Shown: positions 1 to 7,481, counted from the first letter of the stretch. The stretch is 40,411 nt of DNA from JACDAS01 sp046262415 (GCA_046262415.1 JBHEMU010000118.1:1-40411), one strand, 5' to 3'. Notes: a model not told the origin generated them from the sequence alone. Translations and numbers: made by a program.

Positions 1-166
1 GCAGATGACCGTTCCCCGCCGCCGCTTCTCCGTTCGCCTCCGGCTCGCTCCGAAGCGGCGGCGGGGGCAAGCACGGGAACGAAACTCTGGCGGTCGAATC
101 GCTACCGAGGTGGGGAACGAAATGGTGGCGGCTGTGAGTTAAGCGCTGACCGGTGGGGGACCAGAC

Positions 167-361
167 CTACGACGTCGTGGTCGTGACCGCGACGAACCCC
201 AGGCGTTCGAGGATCGGGCGGCTGTCGTCGGAGGCGTCGACCTCGATGTAGCGGTGGCCGCGCTCCGCGACCAGCTTCGCCCGGTGGGCGACGAGCGCGC
301 AGATCCCGCGGCCGCGCCAGGCGAGAGCGGCGTGTTCGGTGCGATCACCGGGCGCGGGCGT
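167..361 (-). pseudogene. GNAT acetyltransferase C-terminal remnant
   Basis: Read on the minus strand, this open frame of about 60 codons ends at a TAG at 167-169 and carries the hallmarks of a GNAT C-terminus: an acetyl-CoA-loop-like WRGRGI, then GHRYIEVDASDDSRPILERL followed by GF. In complete GNAT proteins this pattern (RGxG loop, then an 'S-x-P-I-L-E-R-L-G-F' end strand) sits in the last 60-70 residues of about 150-280. Upstream the frame hits a stop at 362-364, and no start codon with N-terminal GNAT strands is visible, so I read it as a decayed fragment rather than a functional enzyme. Nothing in the flanks shows what it acted on. A frameshift putting the N-terminus in another frame is possible, but I could not find one. 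Confidence 0.5.
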
Positions 362-664
362 TCAATGCCCCCGGATGTCCGCGGGCAGGAATGGAGGTTC
401 GGCCGAATCAATGCCCGGGAGTGTGACCGGGTCGGGCTCGACCCGAGCGGCCCCTCCCCCTCGGGTGAGCAGGACGCGCGGGATCCTGAGGGGCCAGCCG
501 CTACCTCCTCCTTGGCCGCCCCCCACCCGCCCGGCGAGGTCAGACGTGAGGGGTCCCTCCTGCTGAGGACTTAGAGCGATAGTGGCTGCTCGTGGGTTCT
601 GCCGACCACTCCGGAGCCGCTACGCCGGTGTTTCCGAACCTCTCCGAACGGTGACGATCTCTGC
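362..664. other. Intergenic stretch with one short hairpin
   Basis: I see no convincing gene here. The notable structure is a GC hairpin at 428-445, stem CGGGTCG pairing with CGACCCG around a GGCT loop, with no T-tract after it. The last part (about 580-664) must hold the promoter of the secreted protein that starts at 665, but no clear -35/-10 pair stands out. Confidence 0.3.
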
Positions 665-1522
665 GTGCGCACCTCCGTGTCCCTAGCTGCCGTCCTGGCG
701 GGACTGGCAATCGCCCCCGCCGCGGCGGGATCTCAGCTGCTCGATCTGAATGCGTCGGCGGTGCGCCTCAAGGTCACCGCCGACGGCCGCGCGAACATCA
801 GTTACCGAGTGCGCGGCCGGGCGAAGCACGTCGTCGCCTGGGGGGCGATCAACGCGCAGAAGCCGAGTCGGACGAGACCGCAGGTCTCCTTCGAGCTCGA
901 CTACGCCAGCGGCCCGACGTCCGGCCGCAACGTCTGCTCGCGCTACGACGGCCCCCGGCTGCCCTACCTCGTGACGGCCTGCAAAGCGCCCGATGGCTCG
1001 TACTGGGCGCTCCAGCGCTGGCTGAGGGCCCAGCCTCCGCATGGTCTGCCGACGCGCAAGCCACGACTCGAGCTGCGGCTCTCGCATTGGAAGGGCGCGC
1101 TGCCGGTGATCACCGTCAGGCAGGACTGGGCCTACAACGGGCGGGTCGACCATCTGTACGGCTCCCTCACCTATGAGGGTGTGCCGATGCACGGGTTCAA
1201 GGACGATCGCTTCGCTGGGCTGCAGCGGCACTCGGTCTGGCTGTACGTGGACACACGCGACTCGGCCTATGGCCGGGGCTGGCGGCGCGAGAGCGGCTTC
1301 GTCGCGCACAGCCCCAGGGGCGTCTTCTGTTACTCGTTCGTCCGGCACGGCTCACGTCCCGCGGGGACGGGCAAGGCGTACCGCGTCAGCGTCGCCGGGC
1401 CGGGCGTTCTCCCCGACACGGCGGTCAGCCTGACCAGGCGCGCGTACAACGCCGCCGCAGAGGAACGCGCGAACGAGGAGCAGCGGACGCGCTTCGCAGA
1501 CTCGGTCTGCAAGCCGAATTAA
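665..1522 (+). CDS. Secreted protein of unknown function
   Basis: A 285-residue protein with a GTG start. The N-terminus is a typical Sec signal peptide: MRT, a hydrophobic stretch (VSLAAVLAGLAIAPAAAG), with cleavage probably after AAAG around residue 22, so the mature protein is extracytoplasmic. There are four Cys residues in the body (in NVCSRYD, VTACKAP, VFCYSF and SVCKPN), consistent with two disulfides. The mature part is rich in Trp, Tyr and beta-type segments and shows no transmembrane helix after the signal. I do not recognise the family. Codon usage and GC content match the neighbours and the frame is intact, so it is very likely a real gene. It stands alone: remnants lie on either side, and the next gene is convergent. 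Confidence 0.75.
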   Translation: MRTSVSLAAVLAGLAIAPAAAGSQLLDLNASAVRLKVTADGRANISYRVRGRAKHVVAWGAINAQKPSRTRPQVSFELDYASGPTSGRNVCSRYDGPRLPYLVTACKAPDGSYWALQRWLRAQPPHGLPTRKPRLELRLSHWKGALPVITVRQDWAYNGRVDHLYGSLTYEGVPMHGFKDDRFAGLQRHSVWLYVDTRDSAYGRGWRRESGFVAHSPRGVFCYSFVRHGSRPAGTGKAYRVSVAGPGVLPDTAVSLTRRAYNAAAEERANEEQRTRFADSVCKPN

Positions 1523-1572
1523 GCTCGGCGGGCCCGTCGCCGTTCGGTTCCAAAGCCGCCACATCTCCCCCT

Positions 1573-1695
1573 CCTCTTGTCGCTCGTGCTGAGGATCACG
1601 TCATCCCGACGGCGCGGAGCGCCCTGGACGTCCCGACGACGCTCGCCCGCTGGGGCAACCGGCTCTACACCGTCAACGCCCGGTGGAGGCTTTGA
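1573..1695 (+). pseudogene. C-terminal remnant of a secreted beta-propeller (SMP-30/NHL-like) protein
   Basis: A short open frame ending at TGA 1693-1695 reads DVPTTLARWGNRLYTVNARW followed by RL and stop. The pattern 'V-P-T-T-x-A-x-x-G-x-x-L-Y-x-V-N-A-R-F/W' is what I expect at the very end of actinobacterial secreted SMP-30/gluconolactonase- or NHL-type propellers, where it forms the last blade strand. No upstream blades are present in any frame, so this is a decayed tail. The family name is from memory and could be wrong. It lies between the secreted protein and the convergent DUF1361 gene. Confidence 0.4.
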
Positions 1696-1716
1696 TCGTG
1701 CTGCTCCGGTGAGTAC

Positions 1717-2391
1717 CTACTCGGCGCGTTCCTCGACCGCCGCCTCGAGCATCGTGTACAGCATCAGGTAGGCGAGGGTCAGGAAGGTGCCGATCGCGAG
1801 GCTCATGCCGAGCAAGCGAGGCGAATCGAGGTCGCGCGCGATGTCGCCGAGCACGCCGGCCGGCTGCAGCAGCAGGTCCCAGCTGTTCCAGTGCAGCGAA
1901 CGGCCGAGGTAGATGCCGAGCCCCGAGGCGGTGAGCGAGCCGAGGGCGCACGCCCAGCCGGCGCGGCTGCCCGCGGCGCGCCGGGCGATGCTCTGGACGA
2001 GGAAGACCGACACGAACCCGAGCAGCAGGCCCGTCCAGGCGAAGGCGATCAGCATCGTCACGTCGTACCAGAGCGGCATGCCGTCGACCTCGCGGAGCAT
2101 CTTGAACTCGGTCAGCAGGTAGGGGGCGTTCGGCAGGAAGAGCAGCCAGGCGCCGAGCGGGAGCGCGAGGCCGAGCACGCTGGCCCCGCGGCGCGCGCGG
2201 TCGTAGGCGAGCAGCGCGAGTCCGAGCGGCACCCAGGCCAGAGCGAGGTTCCAGAGCAGGTTCCGGTAGTGCCAGCTGCCGCTCAGCGAGAAGCGGAGCG
2301 TTACGAGCCCCGCGGCGAAGGCCGAGGCGGCGGCGAGCAGCCCGAGCGCGAGCACGCGGCGGTGGCTCGAGCTGCCGTGCGACCGAGGCAC
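1717..2391 (-). CDS. DUF1361 family integral membrane protein
   Basis: A 224-residue polytopic membrane protein with a GTG start. About six or seven hydrophobic helices are visible. The DUF1361 signature is clear: YRNLLWNLALAWVPL near residues 42-56, LLFLPNAPYLLTEF near 83-96 (the family's LPNAPY motif), WYDVTMLIAFAWTGLLLGF near 108-126, and a late GRSLHWNSWDLL motif. The family is common in Firmicutes and Actinobacteria and has no established biochemical role. Length is normal for the family. The gene is on the same strand as the PD40 protein, 72 bp further downstream, so co-transcription is possible. The low-GC extras typical of transfer are absent. Confidence 0.85.
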   Translation of the reverse strand: MPRSHGSSSHRRVLALGLLAAASAFAAGLVTLRFSLSGSWHYRNLLWNLALAWVPLGLALLAYDRARRGASVLGLALPLGAWLLFLPNAPYLLTEFKMLREVDGMPLWYDVTMLIAFAWTGLLLGFVSVFLVQSIARRAAGSRAGWACALGSLTASGLGIYLGRSLHWNSWDLLLQPAGVLGDIARDLDSPRLLGMSLAIGTFLTLAYLMLYTMLEAAVEERAE

Positions 2392-2463
2392 TCCGCGAGC
2401 CTAGAGGAGGGATGTGAGTGCAGTGTTAGACCGGTTCCATCGCCCGCCGCTCGTGAAATCAGG

Positions 2464-4308
2464 TCACGACCACGGGTACCAGTCCGGCTCCGAGTAGCTG
2501 GGGGCGCCGTAGTTCTCGTACCCGGTGGCGCCGACGAGCGGGTTGTAGGGCATCCACTCCTCGCGGCCGCCGCCGGCAGGGACGAAGGCGATCGAGCCGA
2601 CGTCGGCCCCGTCCGACCAGAGGCCGAAGGCGATCGTCGCGCCGTCGGGTGCCCACTCCGGATCTTCGAGTACGTCGAACTGGTCGAAGCGGTGGACGAG
2701 CTCGCGCGGGTCGCTTCCGTCCACGGCGATCGTCCAGACTCCGTGCTCGAACAGATAGGTCAGCCTGCGCCCGTCGGGCGACCAGGAGGGGTCGCTGCCG
2801 CCGAGCCGCGTCACACGCTGCTGGTCACTGCCGTCGGGGCGCATCGTGTACACCTCGGGCCGGCCGTCGCGCGTGCTCGTGAAGGCGATGCGCCCGGCCG
2901 TCGACGACCAGGCCGGCTGCTCGTTCGTCCCCTCGGTGGTCAGCTGGCGCGGGACGCCGCCCGCCGCGCCGATCACGTAGACCTGATCCTTCGGCCGCGA
3001 GAAGACGATCGTGCTGCCGTCCGGCGACCAGTCGGGAGCGCCCCCGGTCGTCAGGCGACGGTCGCCGGAGCCGTCGGCGCTGATCACGTGCAGGTACGGG
3101 CCGCTGCCGTAGGCGATCCGCCGCCCGTCCGGCGACCAGGCGGGGGCACGCTCGTCCGCGCAGCTGCCCGGGAAGCGCCGCGCGTCGCTGCCGTCCGTCC
3201 GCGCCGCGTAGATCTGCGTGTCGTTGCCGCTCAGGCTCCCCCGACCGTAGCCCACCAGCGACGAGGCGTAGACGAGCCGGCCGCGGGGGCCCCAGGCCAG
3301 CGCCGCCAGCTGCTCGGGCTTGCCGCAGAGCGGGCGGATGATCCGCCGCGGCGGGCCGCCCGCAATCGAGACGACGTAGGCGCGCCGCGCGCCCTGCTCG
3401 GTCCTGCGATAGTCGGCGAGGAAGGCGAGCCGGCGCGAGTCGGGCGACCAGGTCGGCGTGCTCTCGACGAAAGGAAGGTTCGTGAGGATGCGCAGGCCGC
3501 TTCCGTCGGGGCGGACGATGCCGACGGCGGTGCGCGTGTCGCTCGAGTCCGGCGGCGCGCCGCGGACGAAGGCGATCCAGCGTCCGTCCGGCGACCAGAC
3601 CGGCTCCGTCTGAGGGCGGCCGGGGGTCCGGAGCAGCGCCGTTCTGCGTCCACGGCTCAGGTCGTAGACGTAGATCCGGCCCCCGAAGCTGTAGGCGATC
3701 CGCCTGCTGTCGCGCGACCAGGTGGGCGGGGAAGCGTCGTGGCTCTCGGTCTGGCCGAGCGCGGGCGTGAGGTAGCGCGCCTTGCCGCCGCGCGGGGGCT
3801 GCACCCAGAGGCCGCCGTCGCTGCCGTCCTCCCCTTCCTGGCCGTAGAAGGCGACCAGCCGCCCGTCGCGCGAGAACGAGGGCGTCCCACCCGAAAGCCG
3901 TGTCACCCGCCTGCCCGTCGCCGCGTCGACGACCTGCCCGTCGACTGCCAGCAGCCGTCCCTCCGGCGACCAGGAGATCGCGGTCTCGTACTGCGTCGCG
4001 CCGGCGCCCCTCAGCACGCGGATGCTCCTTCCCTCGGCACTGACGATCGCGTAGTACGAGTACCCGGTGAGCGCGAGCCGCCGCCCGTCCGGCGACCAAG
4101 CCGCCACTGTGAAGGCGTCCTCGTAGGCTTCGGACCAGCTGGCACCGATCAGCCGCCGGTCGGATCTGTCCGAGCGGGCCGTGTAGAAGGTGAAGCCGTC
4201 GCCGTTTCGCGCCGCCGAGAAGACGAGCAGCGGCTTCGGCTCGGCTCCGGTCGCCCCACCGGCGCTCAGCGCGAGGGCGGCACTGACCACACCGAGCACG
4301 AGCCTCAC
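2464..4308 (-). CDS. Secreted PD40/TolB-like beta-propeller protein
   Basis: A 614-residue protein starting at GTG with a signal peptide (MRLVLGVVSAALALSAGGAT, cut near GAT-GAE). The mature part is built almost entirely of PD40/WD40-like repeats: 'x-W-S-P-D-G-R-x-x-A-x' recurs at least ten times (SWSPEGR, TWSRDSR, VWSPDGR, TWSPDSR, AWSPDGR, DWSPDGS, SWSPDGR, EWAPDGA and others), enough for a double or closed multi-blade propeller. Such proteins resemble the TolB propeller but lack its N-terminal domain, and are abundant in Thermoleophilia as secreted proteins without known partners. A related, shorter protein with an RTX-like tail is at 38781-40076. A 20-bp perfect palindrome lies 32 bp upstream of the start. 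Confidence 0.85.
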   Translation of the reverse strand: MRLVLGVVSAALALSAGGATGAEPKPLLVFSAARNGDGFTFYTARSDRSDRRLIGASWSEAYEDAFTVAAWSPDGRRLALTGYSYYAIVSAEGRSIRVLRGAGATQYETAISWSPEGRLLAVDGQVVDAATGRRVTRLSGGTPSFSRDGRLVAFYGQEGEDGSDGGLWVQPPRGGKARYLTPALGQTESHDASPPTWSRDSRRIAYSFGGRIYVYDLSRGRRTALLRTPGRPQTEPVWSPDGRWIAFVRGAPPDSSDTRTAVGIVRPDGSGLRILTNLPFVESTPTWSPDSRRLAFLADYRRTEQGARRAYVVSIAGGPPRRIIRPLCGKPEQLAALAWGPRGRLVYASSLVGYGRGSLSGNDTQIYAARTDGSDARRFPGSCADERAPAWSPDGRRIAYGSGPYLHVISADGSGDRRLTTGGAPDWSPDGSTIVFSRPKDQVYVIGAAGGVPRQLTTEGTNEQPAWSSTAGRIAFTSTRDGRPEVYTMRPDGSDQQRVTRLGGSDPSWSPDGRRLTYLFEHGVWTIAVDGSDPRELVHRFDQFDVLEDPEWAPDGATIAFGLWSDGADVGSIAFVPAGGGREEWMPYNPLVGATGYENYGAPSYSEPDWYPWS

Positions 4309-4339
4309 CAGCGACAGCGTACGAGAGAGTTGTTAAGGG

Positions 4340-4359
4340 ATGCGGCCGATCGGCCGCAT
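4340..4359. promoter_or_regulatory. 20-bp perfect palindrome upstream of the PD40 gene
   Basis: ATGCGGCCGATCGGCCGCAT is a perfect 20-bp palindrome without a spacer. It lies 32 bp upstream of the PD40 gene's GTG. A spacer-less, perfectly symmetric site in a promoter region suits a dimeric repressor better than an RNA hairpin. The binding protein is unknown. Confidence 0.4.
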
Positions 4360-4442
4360 AGCTCCAGAGCCATCGGGCGCCGCCAATTTGTCGCATCCAT
4401 CAACGCCTTGCAAGCTCAACTCAATTGGTCACTCAATTCCTC

Positions 4443-4471
4443 TTGCGCATTCGCAGTGTTTGATCTATCCT
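4443..4471 (+). promoter_or_regulatory. Predicted sigma70-type promoter reading toward the tRNA/RNA-repair locus
   Basis: TTGCGC (4443-4448) and TATCCT (4466-4471) are separated by 17 bases, a good housekeeping-type pair, inside a locally AT-richer stretch (about 4380-4475) that stands out from its surroundings. Transcription would start near 4478 and run rightward over the short open frame at 4492 and the tRNA, and possibly on into the RNA-repair operon. Confidence 0.45.
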
Positions 4472-4491
4472 CCGCGCGGCACCAAGCTCAG

Positions 4492-4635
4492 ATGAAGTCG
4501 ATCTCACTCCACACCCGTACGTTCCTCGCCACGGCGGCCAACTCCGCCCCGACACTGCCGTGCCGGCACAAGCCCGTGGATAACGGGAGCCCGCTCGGCT
4601 ACGTGCGAGCCCTCGCCGAGAGGCCTATGCGCTAG
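4492..4635 (+). CDS. Possible small protein or leader ORF (47 aa)
   Basis: ATG (4492) to TAG (4633) encodes 47 residues (MKSISLHTRTFLATAANSAP at the start). It begins about 14 bases after the predicted transcription start of the 4443-4471 promoter, which is the only reason to list it. No family is recognisable, no strong ribosome binding site is present, and composition is not clearly coding. It may be an untranslated leader of the tRNA or repair transcript. The rest of 4640-4955 holds no gene I can support. Confidence 0.2.
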   Translation: MKSISLHTRTFLATAANSAPTLPCRHKPVDNGSPLGYVRALAERPMR

Positions 4636-4958
4636 GAAGCTAGCCGTATAGGAGCCGAAGGCGAGGGCGATCCAGATGGGTCGCTTTCGTCGTTCCGGAG
4701 GCGAAATTCGAAGCTCGACAGTGAGGATGATGCCCAGCTTGAAAATGAACTGGCTCGAATCGAGGCCCCGCCTGGAGAGAATGACCCTCGGTGCTTCAGC
4801 CTGGTCAATTGCGCCGCAATGAAGCGTGGCTTCAGCGTGCGATTGATCCGGCAGAACTCGAGGCTCGGGCTCCAAATCTCCTCCACGTAGGACGACTGTC
4901 GCGCACCCTGCGCACGTGTCGACAGGCGATCCAGGGTCGAAGGGTAGGCGAGTGGCAC

Positions 4959-5039
4959 GCGGACGCTGAGCATTGGCGAGCTCGCCGCGCTGTAACCGCG
5001 GTGCCTCGCGCTGTGGTGGTTCGACTCCACCCGTCCGCA
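4959..5039 (+). tRNA. tRNA, best read as tRNA-Tyr (GUA)
   Basis: All four stems of a cloverleaf pair perfectly. Acceptor GCGGACG (4959-4965) pairs with CGTCCGC (5032-5038), with discriminator A5039 and no encoded CCA. The D stem is GAGC/GCTC around ATTGGCGA, which has the conserved GG, A14 and A21. The anticodon stem is CCGCG/CGCGG around CTGTAAC. The T stem is GGTGG/CCACC around TTCGACT. The anticodon by position is GUA (Tyr). The 13-nt variable region (TGCCTCGCGCTGT) marks a class II tRNA, and in bacteria only Leu, Ser and Tyr are class II, so two features agree on Tyr. Oddities are C instead of U at position 8, a short variable arm and a compact D loop, so a divergent or partly decayed tRNA is possible. 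It lies 122 bp upstream of the RNA-repair operon on the same strand. Confidence 0.65.
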
Positions 5040-5161
5040 CATTTCGCCCGCGACACGCTCTGACGAGCGTCCCTCGGCGGGCGATCCCGAAGCGCCCTCG
5101 CCGAGCAGGCCAGGCGGGGGCGCCGCGGCACGATGTACCACGAGAGCAAGAGAGGGCAGCC

Positions 5162-5971
5162 ATGGAGACGAACCAGATCGTCGAGCAGAGCACGATTCTG
5201 CGCGGAACCGTCGGCTCGACCGTGCACGGGCTCCACCACGGGGGCCAGGACGACCGCGACGAGATGGCCGTCTTCGTCGAGCCGCCCGAGTACCTGCTCG
5301 GCCTCGCGCGCGCCCGCCAGATCGGCGGTGGCCTCTACGGCCTCGAGCACTACGTCGAGCGAACGCAGCCGGACGGCGAGCGCTCGGGGCCCGGCGACCT
5401 CGACCTGGTCGCCTACAGCCTGCGCAAGTACGTGCGCCTGGCGCTCAAGGGCCACCCCACGATCCTGTTGCTGCTGTTCGTACCGGCGGAGCTCGTGCTG
5501 CTCGAGACTGCGCTGGGCACCGAGCTTCGCGCGCTGGCACCGGCGCTCGTCTCGCTGCGGGCCGGGCGGGGCTACCTCGGCTACCTGCGTGGCCAGAGGG
5601 AGCGACTCCTGGGCACGCGCGGGCAGAAGCGGGTCAGCCGGCCGGAGCTGGTCGCGGCGCACGGCTACGACACCAAGTACGCGATGCATGCCGCGCGGCT
5701 CGGCTACCAGGGGCTCGAGCTGCTGGAGACGGGGCGGCTGACGCTGCCGATGCCCGAGCCGGAGCGCTCGCGCGTGATGGCGATCCGGACCGGCGAGCGC
5801 ACGTTCGAGCAGGCGATCGCAGAGATCGACGAGGCGGAGCGGCAACTGGCCGAGGCGATCGAGCGCTCGCCGCTGCGGCCGGAGCCGGACCGGAGCGCGG
5901 TCGACCGCTTCCTCGTCCAGGCCTACCGGCGCTCCTGGGGGTGGCACCAAGGAAAGGAGGTACAACGATGA
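5162..5971 (+). CDS. RlaP-type RNA-repair nucleotidyltransferase (DNA polymerase beta superfamily)
   Basis: A 269-residue protein from ATG 5162, preceded by a purine-rich site (GAGAGGG). Near residues 13-32 it has a nucleotidyltransferase signature: RGTVGSTVHGLHH then DDRDEMAVFVEP, i.e. the G-S helix turn followed by an acidic metal-binding pair. The middle segment (DLVAYSLRKYVRLALKGHPT) and the late YDTKYAMHAARLGYQGLELL are typical of the COG3541/YcgL-RlaP family, described as RNA-repair Pol-beta-like enzymes thought to add or process nucleotides at damaged RNA ends. The stop overlaps the rtcB start (ATGA), so the two are translationally coupled; RlaP-RtcB pairing is known from comparative genomics. 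It is predicted to act in the cytoplasm on cleaved RNA such as tRNA. The exact reaction is not established. Confidence 0.8.
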   Translation: METNQIVEQSTILRGTVGSTVHGLHHGGQDDRDEMAVFVEPPEYLLGLARARQIGGGLYGLEHYVERTQPDGERSGPGDLDLVAYSLRKYVRLALKGHPTILLLLFVPAELVLLETALGTELRALAPALVSLRAGRGYLGYLRGQRERLLGTRGQKRVSRPELVAAHGYDTKYAMHAARLGYQGLELLETGRLTLPMPEPERSRVMAIRTGERTFEQAIAEIDEAERQLAEAIERSPLRPEPDRSAVDRFLVQAYRRSWGWHQGKEVQR

Positions 5972-7299
5972 GCGTGATCAAGACCTTCGGCTCCGTCGAC
6001 GAGCGGAGCCTCAACCAGCTCAAGCGCTGCATGGAGGCGGGAGAGGCCGACTTCGGCGTGCTCTGCGCCGACCACCATCCCGGCTACTCGCAGCCGATCG
6101 GCGGCGCGGTCGCCTACGAGGGGTACGTCTCGCCCTCCGGTGTGGGCTTCGACATCGGGTGCGGCAACAAGGCCGTCCGCACGGGCCTGACCCGCGCCGA
6201 CCTGGACGGGCTCGGCGGCGTCGAGGCGGTGATGCGCGAGATCACGCGCAGGATCTCCTTCGGCATGGGAGTGGCGGCGCAGGAGCGCACCGACCACCCC
6301 GTGCTGGACGCGATCCGGAGCGCCGACTTCCGGCCGCAGCGCAAGCTGTCGCAGCTGGCGGAGTCGCAGCTCGGCACGGTCGGCGCGGGCAACCACTACG
6401 TCAACCTGATGGCCGACGAGCAGGACCTGATCTGGGTGGGCGTGCACTTCGGCTCGCGCGGATTCGGCCACAAGACCGCCTCGGGGTTCCTCGCGCTCGC
6501 TCAGGGCCTCCCGTTCGAGGCGAGGGCGGCCGAAGGCGGCATGGACTCGCCGCCGGTGCTGTTCGAGGTCGGCTCCGAGCTCGGAGAGGCATACGTCGCG
6601 GCGATGCGGCTCGCCGGCGCCTACGCCTACGCCGGCCGCGACGTGGTCGTCGCCAAGGTGCTCGAGATCCTCGAGGCCGAGGCAACGCACGAGGTGCACA
6701 ACCACCACAACTTCGCCTGGCGGGAGCAGCACTTCGGCCGCAGCTACTGGGTGATCCGCAAGGGCTGCACTCCGGCGCGGCCGGGGCAGGAGGGCTTCGT
6801 AGGCGGCTCGATGGGCGACGAGTCGGTGATCCTCGAGGGAGCCGAGTCGGCCGAGAACGAGCAGGCGCTCTTCTCGACGGTGCACGGGGCGGGCCGGGTG
6901 ATGAGCCGCTCGCAGGCAGCGGGACGGATCCGGCGCCGCAAGCGCTACGCCTGCCGCGACCGCGACTGCGACCGCGTCTTCGACATCGACGGGGTCAGCT
7001 CGGCGGCCGGCGTGCCGAAGCGGGGCGTCTGCCCCGACCACCCCGACGCGGGCGTGAAGAAGGTCTGGGTCGGAGAGCAGCTGAAGCCGGGCCTCGTCGA
7101 CTGGCCGGCCGTGCAGGCGCGCCTGCGCCGTCAGGGCATCGTCGTCCTCGGCGGCGGCGCCGACGAGGCGCCCGAGGTCTACAAGCGCCTCCCCGAGGTG
7201 CTCGCGGCCCACGGCGAGACGATCCGGGTGAAGCACACGCTCCGCCCGCTCGGCGTCGCCATGGCGGGACGGGACGTGTTCGATCCCTACAAGGATTAG
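5968..7299 (+). CDS. rtcB: RtcB-family RNA-splicing/repair ligase with a Cys/His insertion
   Basis: A 443-residue protein from ATG 5968 with a strong ribosome binding site (AAAGGAGGT, 5953-5961). RtcB joins RNA 2',3'-cyclic phosphate (or 3'-phosphate) and 5'-OH ends using GTP and Mn2+. Family motifs are in order: HHPGYSQPIGG, SPSGVGFDIGCGNKAVRT (D-x-x-C metal site), GAGNHYVNL, HFGSRGFGHK, HNHHNF, IRKGCTPARPG, GGSMGDESV, and STVHGAGRVMSR with the guanylylated His at about residue 306. The C-terminus ends GVAMAGRDVFDPYKD. Unusual is a segment after the active-site motif with C329-x4-C334 and C355-x2-H358, resembling a zinc knuckle, which I do not recall in the standard RtcB core. Its TAG stop shares bases with a palindromic element. 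Confidence 0.92.
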   Translation: MSVIKTFGSVDERSLNQLKRCMEAGEADFGVLCADHHPGYSQPIGGAVAYEGYVSPSGVGFDIGCGNKAVRTGLTRADLDGLGGVEAVMREITRRISFGMGVAAQERTDHPVLDAIRSADFRPQRKLSQLAESQLGTVGAGNHYVNLMADEQDLIWVGVHFGSRGFGHKTASGFLALAQGLPFEARAAEGGMDSPPVLFEVGSELGEAYVAAMRLAGAYAYAGRDVVVAKVLEILEAEATHEVHNHHNFAWREQHFGRSYWVIRKGCTPARPGQEGFVGGSMGDESVILEGAESAENEQALFSTVHGAGRVMSRSQAAGRIRRRKRYACRDRDCDRVFDIDGVSSAAGVPKRGVCPDHPDAGVKKVWVGEQLKPGLVDWPAVQARLRRQGIVVLGGGADEAPEVYKRLPEVLAAHGETIRVKHTLRPLGVAMAGRDVFDPYKD

Positions 7300-7461
7300 A
7301 CGCCTGACCGCCAATTCCCGCGGCGCGGTGACGACCCAGACGCGGCGGTGGATCAGCCCCCTCGCGCGCCGCCCGTACATCCAGTACGTGCGGCGCCTGA
7401 TCGAACTGACCACGTTGGTCTGGATCGCCCCCACGGGCGCGCGAATTGCCGGTCACGCGTC
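7299..7461. mobile_element. MITE-like 163-bp palindrome with TA flanks
   Basis: The two halves are inverted copies. The outer 24 bp match at 21 of 24 positions (left GACGCCTGACCGCCAATTCC, right on the other strand GACGCGTGACCGGCAATTCG). Imperfect symmetry continues through the middle to a central hairpin (arms 7366-7378 and 7384-7396, 12 of 13 paired, 5-base loop). TA lies immediately outside both ends (7297-7298 and 7462-7463), as after IS630/Tc1-mariner-type insertion, which duplicates TA. The left TA is part of the rtcB TAG stop codon, so the insertion kept the reading frame ending. The element carries no gene. Transcribed, it would fold as a long hairpin and could act as a bidirectional terminator between the convergent genes. 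A purely structural, non-mobile origin cannot be excluded. Confidence 0.6.
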
Positions 7462-7481
7462 TAGACGCAGAAAGGCGACGG

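Noticed and set aside
5..142. Open frame of 45 codons at the left edge ending EVGNEMVAAVS
   Set aside because: It could be the tail of a gene entering the window, but it is very Arg-rich, has no recognisable motif and no ribosome binding site.
1891..4635. A 914-codon plus-strand open frame opposite the DUF1361 and PD40 genes
   Set aside because: It is an antisense shadow: composition is Arg/Gly/Ala-rich and lacks motifs, while the opposite strand carries signal peptide and PD40 repeats.
4504..5193. Long minus-strand open frames across the tRNA region
   Set aside because: They are translations of the antisense of the tRNA and its flanks, a common source of false gene calls; no protein family is recognisable and the tRNA explains the conserved part.
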